NCBI GenBank assembly: GCA_948629335.1
Contig: CAPHZB010000015.1
Span: forward strand, 1-27,280
DNA: 27,280 nucleotides
Direction: 5' to 3'
Source: an uncultured Bacilli bacterium
Lineage (GTDB): Bacteria > Bacillota_I > Bacilli_A > RF39 > UBA660
How positions within the stretch are numbered: the stretch's first letter is position 1; every line of letters starts with the position of its first letter. The position numbers were made by a program, and so were the translations under genes. The notes beneath the pieces are model-generated. The model had not been told where the DNA came from, searched no databases, and was given only the letters and a program-made list of their open reading frames with translations. Positions 21,680-27,280 of this stretch are shown here, piece after piece.

Positions 21680-22480
21680 ATGAAAAAAAGAGTGTTGAGT
21701 GCTATTATCGCACTTTGTATATTTATTCCTGTTTTATATTATGGTGGACTTCCCTATACAATTACCATTTATATTCTTTCTTTACAAGGTATGCGTGAAT
21801 TATTCAATGTAGTCAGTAAAAAAAAGGATGTTCCTCCATTTATTGAGTGCATTTCTTATCTTTTGATAACCTATTTTATTTTAACAGCAGGAACCATTTC
21901 TAGTATTACGGCCATGTTTGATTTTCGTCTATTAAGTGGTATTGTCCTTTTATATTTGATTCCCGTTATCATTTATCAAGATGATAAAACATATGGTATC
22001 ATAGATGCTTTTTTTATGATAGGAATTGTCAGTCTTTTAGGTTTATGTTTTTCTTTACTTGTTGTTGTTCGAAATATCAATGTAACTTGGCTCGTTTACC
22101 TTTTTGTAATTACGATATTTACTGATACCTATGCTTATTTAACAGGATGTTTAATTGGAAAACATAAATGTGTTCCTAAAATATCTCCTAATAAAACGTG
22201 GGAAGGCTATATTGGGGGAACTTTAATGGGTGTTTTTGTGGGAACAATTTATATAACAACAATGCACCAAATCTCTCTTTCCTTGTTTGGTATTGTTTTT
22301 CTCACTTTGTTTTTATCGGTGATAGGTCAATTTGGAGATTTAGTATTTTCAGCTATAAAAAGAAACTTTTCGATAAAGGATTTTTCTGATTTTATGCCAG
22401 GACATGGAGGAATTTTAGATCGATTTGATAGTATATTCTTTGTTTTAATGGCTTTTACCTTTTTTATACATATTTTGTAA
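21680..22480 (+). CDS. cdsA: phosphatidate cytidylyltransferase (CDP-diacylglycerol synthase)
   Basis: CdsA makes CDP-diacylglycerol from phosphatidic acid and CTP, the precursor of membrane phospholipids. The 266 residues form about seven or eight membrane helices. The family signature is complete near the C-terminus: SAIKRNFSIKDFSDFMPGHG, followed by GILDRFDS, which holds the K-D and G-H-G-G-x-x-D-R-x-D elements. ISPNKTWEG (about 169-177) is the other conserved loop. ATG 21680 follows TTGGAGG. The stop is 17 bases before rseP, and the two share a transcript. In Bacillus dxr separates cdsA and rseP, but it is absent here. Confidence 0.95.
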   Translation: MKKRVLSAIIALCIFIPVLYYGGLPYTITIYILSLQGMRELFNVVSKKKDVPPFIECISYLLITYFILTAGTISSITAMFDFRLLSGIVLLYLIPVIIYQDDKTYGIIDAFFMIGIVSLLGLCFSLLVVVRNINVTWLVYLFVITIFTDTYAYLTGCLIGKHKCVPKISPNKTWEGYIGGTLMGVFVGTIYITTMHQISLSLFGIVFLTLFLSVIGQFGDLVFSAIKRNFSIKDFSDFMPGHGGILDRFDSIFFVLMAFTFFIHIL

Positions 22481-22497
22481 GGAGGAGTTGATGATTT

Positions 22498-23538
22498 ATG
22501 ACACTTATTTATTTTATTATTGTACTTGGCATTACAGTTTTTATTCATGAATTAGGGCATTTTCTATTCGCGAAAAAAGCAGGCGTATATGTATATGAAT
22601 TTTCCCTTGGAATGGGGCCTAAATTATTAAAAAAGAAACGCGCAGGGGATGAAACAGAGTACTGCCTTCGTCTTTTTCCAATTGGTGGATTTGTTGCCAT
22701 GGCAGGAGAAGATACAGAAGATAGTGATGTTCCTAAAGAAAAACAACTGATTCATAAAGGTTGGAAAGCACGTTTTTTAACGATAATAGCAGGTGTATTA
22801 TTTAACTTTTTATTGGCACTTATCCTTCTTTTTGTTGTAGGAATTATGGCAGGTGTACCTAAAAATCAGGCAATTGTTGGTCATATAGAAGATGGGTATT
22901 CTTTAAGTACAACAAATATGCAGGAAAATGATAAAATTATTTCTATTGATGGACACCGTATTACATCAACAGATAAATTAATCTTTTATCTTGCATTGAA
23001 TGAAGGAAAAGAGACAACATTTACTGTAAAACATGCAAATGGAGAAAAAGAGGAAATCAAAATTGCTCCTACTAAAATAGAAAATGCAGAGGGAGAAGTT
23101 AGTTACCGTTTTGGTTTAGAAATTGATAATAGTAAAACGCATGACTGGAAGGCATTAATTCTATATCCTTTTCAAAAGACCTATTCTTTAGTAGAGCAAC
23201 TTATTTTGACGGTTAAAAGTCTGCTTTTTGGGCAATTGAGCATAAACAATTTATCAGGTCCTGTCGGTATTTATACAGTAGTTGGAGAAAGTGCGAAAGC
23301 TGGATTTGTAAATATTTTATATTTAATTGCTTATTTATGTATCAATGTTGGTTTTATTAATATTTTGCCTTTTCCAGCCTTTGATGGAGGTAGAGCATTC
23401 TTCCTAATCATTGAAAAAATAAGAGGAAAAAAGATGAGTAGCAATACAGAGAATATAATACATTCCTTTGGTTTTTATCTTTTAATGGCATTAATGGTAT
23501 TTATTACATGCAATGATATTTTACGTTTATTAGGATAA
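22498..23538 (+). CDS. rseP: site-2 zinc metalloprotease RseP/RasP
   Basis: RseP cuts membrane-embedded substrates such as anti-sigma factors and signal-peptide remnants. The active site HELGH is at residues 17-21 within the first helix (TVFIHELGHF). The second metal site, NILPFPAFDGGR, includes D296. A PDZ domain lies about 115-190 (NDKIISIDG). GPVGIYTV near 254-261 and the final helices are typical. The length of 346 residues is normal for the short Gram-positive type. ATG 22498 follows GGAGGAG. It shares the cdsA promoter and ends in a clear terminator. Confidence 0.96.
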   Translation: MTLIYFIIVLGITVFIHELGHFLFAKKAGVYVYEFSLGMGPKLLKKKRAGDETEYCLRLFPIGGFVAMAGEDTEDSDVPKEKQLIHKGWKARFLTIIAGVLFNFLLALILLFVVGIMAGVPKNQAIVGHIEDGYSLSTTNMQENDKIISIDGHRITSTDKLIFYLALNEGKETTFTVKHANGEKEEIKIAPTKIENAEGEVSYRFGLEIDNSKTHDWKALILYPFQKTYSLVEQLILTVKSLLFGQLSINNLSGPVGIYTVVGESAKAGFVNILYLIAYLCINVGFINILPFPAFDGGRAFFLIIEKIRGKKMSSNTENIIHSFGFYLLMALMVFITCNDILRLLG

Positions 23539-23560
23539 CTGGAAAGTTATTCTTTTTTTT
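23535..23560 (+). terminator. cdsA-rseP terminator
   Basis: ATAACT (23535-23540) pairs with AGTTAT (23545-23550) over GGAA, and an eight-T run follows at 23553-23560. Confidence 0.75.
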
Positions 23561-23610
23561 GAAGGAAAGATAAATTTTTTCCCGTATGTTAATGATGAGG
23601 AGGTGAGAAA

Positions 23611-24333
23611 GTGAAAGGAAAGAAAAAGTATTTTCCCTTATTAGTCATTCCTGTTTTTATATTTTTCTTTCTTTTTTCCCAATTACATAAAAGCGGGAAA
23701 AAAGTAGATAAGAAAGAATATGAGGATAGTCATGTAGAGGAAGTCATCGAAAAGAAAGAAGAGATAGAAACAAAGGAAGATAATACAAAGGAGGAGCAGG
23801 AAGATACAAAATATACAGTCGATATTAAGGGGCAAATTGAAACTCCAGGTGTTTATACATTAACAAAAGGTTCTAGAGTGTTTGATGTGATTCAAGAAGC
23901 AGGAGGGCTTTTAGACAATGCAAATACATCTCTTATTAATTTAAGTAAAAAAATAGAAGATGAGATGGTCATTATTATTTATAGTAATGATGAAATAAAT
24001 GCATTAATGAAGGAGGAAAAGATTGTCTATACCATTGTTGAAGTTGAAAAAGAATGCCCTGATACCATCAATGATGCTTGTATTGCAGAAAAGAAGGAAG
24101 AAATAAATGAGGAGAAAAAAGAAGACAAAAAACAAGAAGAAATCAAACAAGTCAATCTTAATACAGCATCCTTAGAAGAACTAATGAAACTTCCTGGAAT
24201 TGGAGAAGCAAAAGCCCAGAATATCATTCGTTATCGTGAGTCATTTCCATTTGAAACAATTGAACAATTAAAAGAAGTGAGTGGTATAGGAGAAGCTTTA
24301 TTTGAAAAAGTTAAGGATTCTATTACTGTGTAG
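23611..24333 (+). CDS. comEA: competence DNA receptor ComEA
   Basis: ComEA binds incoming double-stranded DNA at the cell surface and passes it to ComEC. The GTG start at 23611 follows AGGAGGTG. A basic N-terminus and one helix (about 7-24) anchor the protein, followed by an acidic/lysine-rich linker. The SLBB domain at about 67-125 contains DIKGQIETPGVYTL and VIQEAGG. The C-terminal double helix-hairpin-helix at 180-240 has VNLNTASLEEL, LPGIGEAKAQNI and VSGIGEAL, the DNA-binding signature. The length of 240 residues is normal. comEB is absent and comEC overlaps directly. Confidence 0.94.
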   Translation: MKGKKKYFPLLVIPVFIFFFLFSQLHKSGKKVDKKEYEDSHVEEVIEKKEEIETKEDNTKEEQEDTKYTVDIKGQIETPGVYTLTKGSRVFDVIQEAGGLLDNANTSLINLSKKIEDEMVIIIYSNDEINALMKEEKIVYTIVEVEKECPDTINDACIAEKKEEINEEKKEDKKQEEIKQVNLNTASLEELMKLPGIGEAKAQNIIRYRESFPFETIEQLKEVSGIGEALFEKVKDSITV

Positions 24334-26293
24334 TTACATTCTAGTTGTCATACTTACATGGTATCGATTAACATATCCAATAGAAATTCAAAAGAGTGAT
24401 GCATATTTTGAAGGAAAAGTAATTGAGATAAAAAAGGCAGATACTTATACTTCTTATGTAGTGCAGGGAGATAGTAGGTTTATTGCTTATGCATATACAC
24501 CAGTTTCTTTAAGCATTCAATTAGGACAGACTGTAAAGATATATGGGAAGGTACAAGAAATAGAGAAAAATCGCAATTTCTATTTGTTTAATTATGAAAA
24601 ATATTTGAAAAGTAAAAAGATAAGCTATAAAGTGATTGTTCAAAAAATAGAATTGGAAAATAAGAAGATATCTCTTTTTTATAAAATAAAAAATGTCTTT
24701 TTGCGTTATTTAGAAAGTTTTGAAGATACAGAAGAATATATGATCCTTCTTTTATATGGTGAAAATACTTTAGATAGTGAAGTCTATGATGAATATAGAA
24801 AACTAGGTATAATTCATTTGTTTGCTATATCAGGAATGCATATTCAATTTTTTGTACGTTTTTTCAAAAAAAGAATTGCAAAGAAAAGGATTCAAAAAAT
24901 ACTTTTGTTTAGTTTTTTAACGTTGTATTTTTTCATAGCAAAATCTTCTCCTGGAATTACGAGAGCAATTTTATGCGAAAATATTTCTATTTTGGGAGAT
25001 AATAAAATAAAAAGGAGAGACATTCTTATCTTTGTATTCTTTTTGTTAATCCTTTATAATCCATATCTTCTTTATCATACTGGTTTTCAACTTAGTTTTT
25101 TACTTAGCTTTGTTTTAGGATTTGTAAAAGAAAAACAGTATATTAAAAATTTGTGGAAGACATCTGTTCTAGCCTTTTTAGTAAGCATTCCAATCGTTGT
25201 TAATATGAATTTTGAAATCAATCTTTTAACACCCCTATATAATTTAGTATATGTCCCTTTTGTATCTTATCTTTTGTTTCCATCGATTCTATTTACTTTT
25301 CTTCTTCCCATTATAGAGCCTATTTTAAGCATAGAGATTTTTATTTTAGAAAATGTAACCTATTTGTTGAATCAGGTTCCATCCATTGTAGAGTTTGGCT
25401 ATTTCTCTATTTATGCTAGTATTCTTTTCTATTTTTTATTAAGTATCGCTTGTCATAAAAAAATTTGTTTTCTTCTTTTATTTTTCTTTTTTTCATTCCA
25501 TTACTTTAAACATGATTGGTTAAGAGAAAACAAAATAACACTTCTGGATGTGGGGCAAGGAGATAGTATTCTTATTGAAAATGGAGAGACTGGAAATACT
25601 ATTTTGATTGATACAGGAGGCGAGAGACAAAAATCAAAGGCATTATCTGTCTTAATTCCCTCTTTGAAAGCAAGAGGAATTCATAAATTGAATGCGATTA
25701 TTCTATCTCATGGAGACTTTGATCATGCAGGAAGTACTATAGAATTGGTCCAAAATTTTCCAGTAGATAAGGTATATCTTAATGGAAGCACAGATACAAA
25801 GCTAGAAAAAGAAATTCTTGCATATTTACAAAAGAATGGCATATCATATAAAAAGGTAGAAGAGGAGAAGATAGAGGAAGAACTTGGATTTACCTTGCTT
25901 CATTTTAAAAATCAAACAGATGAGAATGAAGATAGTTTAGTAACCTACATGAAAATTGCTTCATATAATATACTATTAATGGGTGATGCAGGAGAAAAAA
26001 CGGAAAAAAAGTTAAGCCATACGTATAAGATACCAAAAATGGATATTCTAAAAGTAGGACACCATGGGTCAAAATACAGTTCATCTAAAAGTTTTCTAGA
26101 AGAAATAGATCCAAAATATGCACTCATTTCTGTTGGAAAAACAAATACATATGGACATCCAAGTCCTGAAGTTATCAATCGTTTAACAGACTTAAATACC
26201 ACCATTTTAAAAACAAGTACACAGGGGAGTATTGAAATTTGTCTAAAAGAAAAAATATCAATTCGTACTTGTTTAAAGCCCGCTACGCAGTAG
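24302..26293 (+). CDS. comEC: competence DNA channel ComEC
   Basis: ComEC forms the membrane pore that brings single-stranded DNA into the cell. The start is a TTG at 24302, supported by AGGAG nine bases upstream and by the product beginning MKKLRILLLCSYILVVILTW; no ATG fits. It overlaps comEA by 32 bases, so it is probably translationally coupled. An N-terminal beta domain (about 30-115) precedes the Competence domain with LFAISGMHIQF and KSSPGITRAI. The C-terminal metallo-beta-lactamase-like part has LLDVGQGDSI, H470-G-D-F-D474-H475 (SHGDFDHAGS), LLMGDAGE and VGHHGSKYSSS. The intact histidine/aspartate motif suggests an active nuclease. The length of 663 residues is a little short. Confidence 0.95.
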   Translation: MKKLRILLLCSYILVVILTWYRLTYPIEIQKSDAYFEGKVIEIKKADTYTSYVVQGDSRFIAYAYTPVSLSIQLGQTVKIYGKVQEIEKNRNFYLFNYEKYLKSKKISYKVIVQKIELENKKISLFYKIKNVFLRYLESFEDTEEYMILLLYGENTLDSEVYDEYRKLGIIHLFAISGMHIQFFVRFFKKRIAKKRIQKILLFSFLTLYFFIAKSSPGITRAILCENISILGDNKIKRRDILIFVFFLLILYNPYLLYHTGFQLSFLLSFVLGFVKEKQYIKNLWKTSVLAFLVSIPIVVNMNFEINLLTPLYNLVYVPFVSYLLFPSILFTFLLPIIEPILSIEIFILENVTYLLNQVPSIVEFGYFSIYASILFYFLLSIACHKKICFLLLFFFFSFHYFKHDWLRENKITLLDVGQGDSILIENGETGNTILIDTGGERQKSKALSVLIPSLKARGIHKLNAIILSHGDFDHAGSTIELVQNFPVDKVYLNGSTDTKLEKEILAYLQKNGISYKKVEEEKIEEELGFTLLHFKNQTDENEDSLVTYMKIASYNILLMGDAGEKTEKKLSHTYKIPKMDILKVGHHGSKYSSSKSFLEEIDPKYALISVGKTNTYGHPSPEVINRLTDLNTTILKTSTQGSIEICLKEKISIRTCLKPATQ

Positions 26294-26295
26294 CG
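26281..26295. repeat. short GC-rich palindrome at the comEC stop
   Basis: CGCTAC (26281-26286) and GTAGCG (26290-26295) form a perfect six-base stem with a GCA loop across the comEC stop codon. It is more GC-rich than its surroundings. It may help the larger terminator just downstream. Confidence 0.5.
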
Positions 26296-26306
26296 TTTAT
26301 ATAGAC

Positions 26307-26336
26307 GAAAGAGAAGAAAATTCTCTTTCTTTGTTT
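26307..26336 (+). terminator. comEA-comEC terminator
   Basis: A nine-base stem, GAAAGAGAA (26307-26315) with TTCTCTTTC (26321-26329), is followed by a T-rich run. The T-run overlaps the next promoter's -35. Confidence 0.7.
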
Positions 26337-26362
26337 ACAAAAAGACAAAAATATAGTATTAT
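26334..26362 (+). promoter_or_regulatory. promoter of the final orphan gene
   Basis: TTTACA (26334-26339), 17 bases and TATTAT (26357-26362), 27 bases before the start codon. Confidence 0.55.
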
Positions 26363-26389
26363 ATTCCCATCCATTAGGGGGTAGGGCAT

Positions 26390-27268
26390 ATGAATATAGA
26401 AAAAACTATTGATGCAATGATACAAAACAGAATAGCTATTTACAAATTATATAAGCAAAATTGGAAGAATTTAAGTTCTAATTTGGAAGAGAAGTCTGTT
26501 TTCGAAGATGCGGGAAATTCTACTATAGATAAAATAGGCAAGAAAACGGGAATGACTCCTTTCTCTTTCTGTATGGACTTTTTACTGAAAAAAGAAGAAG
26601 AATATATAGAGCTTTTAGAAATGGAAGATTATTATGACTTAGAAAGAGAAATCGAGAAATTAAAACAAATTGTTCCTTCAATTGAGGATAATTTTATAGA
26701 ACAATACATTGAAAATGGAAGTAATCTATTACCTTATTTACGAGTGATACGTACACTTGAAATTATTTTATCTGAGAAAGAAAGACTGGTACAAATTGAT
26801 GAGGAAGAATCGAATGTTGTGATGATGGAGAAAGAGGAGAAAGGCTATCAAAATCTTTCAGAGGCTGTTGTAGATCAAATACGCCCTGAATTAGAACAAC
26901 AATATCTTGCTCACTTTATAAATATTGCTTTTAAAAATGAAGCGACTTATAAGAATACACCTTACGAAGAACTTATCAAAAACCTACCATATGATTTTAT
27001 TTATCTATCAGAGTTTTGGGAATCTCACCTAGTGTATGATAATATTGCATATTTGCCATATACTTTATTTTTAGTAGAGGACATTTATCCTGAATATTTC
27101 TATACAAAGAAAACGGGGAGGCAGGCAATAGAAGAAGATGTACTTTCAAGAATAAATGAGCAACTCCTTCTACTTTCTACTAAAAAGATGACATTAACGA
27201 ATAATAAGGCATTTTTAAGATGTCTTTATAGGCGTCTTCCAAAAATAAAAGTTACAATTATGGGGTAA
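26390..27268 (+). CDS. acidic helical protein, function unknown (292 aa)
   Basis: ATG 26390 follows AGGGGG (26376-26381). I do not recognise the family. There is no signal peptide or membrane helix. The product is mostly alpha-helical and acidic, with glutamate-rich stretches (KKEEEYIELLEMEDYYDLEREIEKL spans about 66-90) and a tyrosine-rich segment near 225-240. The C-terminus is basic (KAFLRCLYRRLPKIK). The charged helical N-terminus could mediate protein contacts. In Bacillus holA follows comEC, but this is not HolA-like by eye. The gene has its own promoter and is complete, ending 12 bases before the window edge. Confidence 0.75.
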   Translation: MNIEKTIDAMIQNRIAIYKLYKQNWKNLSSNLEEKSVFEDAGNSTIDKIGKKTGMTPFSFCMDFLLKKEEEYIELLEMEDYYDLEREIEKLKQIVPSIEDNFIEQYIENGSNLLPYLRVIRTLEIILSEKERLVQIDEEESNVVMMEKEEKGYQNLSEAVVDQIRPELEQQYLAHFINIAFKNEATYKNTPYEELIKNLPYDFIYLSEFWESHLVYDNIAYLPYTLFLVEDIYPEYFYTKKTGRQAIEEDVLSRINEQLLLLSTKKMTLTNNKAFLRCLYRRLPKIKVTIMG

Positions 27269-27280
27269 TAATAATACTCC

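Noticed and set aside
1..27280. A complete diversity-generating retroelement, CRISPR array, tRNA or rRNA in this window
   Set aside because: I found no template repeat, no retroelement reverse transcriptase, no regularly spaced repeats and no tRNA/rRNA-like sequence. The only retroelement signal is the group II intron end, which is a different class.
1..27280. Mycoplasma-type code with TGA as tryptophan
   Set aside because: TGA ends two well-supported genes (12797-12799 and 18055-18057), and conserved tryptophans are TGG.

Overview
The window looks like a chromosomal segment of a low-GC Gram-positive bacterium of the Bacilli/Erysipelotrichia type, probably a gut-associated and poorly cultured lineage. 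This rests on the strong AT bias, Shine-Dalgarno sites close to AGGAGG before most genes, sigma-A-like promoters and the gene content (rpsB-tsf, frr, nusB-xseA-xseB, spoIVB, addB-addA, cdsA-rseP, comEA-comEC). TGA is a normal stop (12797-12799 and 18055-18057) and conserved tryptophans are TGG, so the code is standard rather than the Mycoplasma code. A SpoIVB-type peptidase suggests a spore-former or a descendant of one. The genus cannot be told from this sequence.

Positions 1-900 are a mobile-element graveyard. They hold the 3' end of a group II intron, the 5' end of a small membrane-peptide gene that this intron appears to interrupt from the opposite strand, a 61-bp structure with perfect 20-bp arms, and the C-terminal remnant of an IS110-family transposase. 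An orphan gene with its own strong promoter follows (902-1573).

Positions 1780-8860 are the translation-factor block rpsB-tsf-frr. The position between tsf and frr that usually holds pyrH is instead filled by three consecutive prepilin-like genes. All three share a type IV prepilin N-terminus but carry different C-terminal display domains: a phage tail-collar-like domain in the first, and lectin-like modules in the second and third. Genes two and three are a recent, nearly identical tandem duplication that differ by one inserted cassette. Inside that cassette is a short C-rich stretch whose codon use resembles the variable region of a diversity-generating retroelement. This is the most interesting part of the window. 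Neither a template repeat nor a matching reverse transcriptase is visible here.

Positions 8860-15500 hold an orphan gene, nusB-xseA-xseB as an overlapping operon, two unknown genes (one membrane-anchored), spoIVB and a membrane-anchored C39-like cysteine peptidase. The nusB...spoIVB order is a compressed version of the Bacillus arrangement. Positions 15670-21040 are addB-addA, the double-strand-break repair helicase-nuclease, with a short AddB. Positions 21044-27268 hold a small membrane protein gene on the minus strand, divergent from cdsA-rseP, then comEA-comEC (DNA uptake) and a final orphan gene. ComEA/ComEC, AddAB and the prepilins could be parts of DNA uptake and recombination, but the pilus motor, prepilin peptidase and ComG genes are not in the window.
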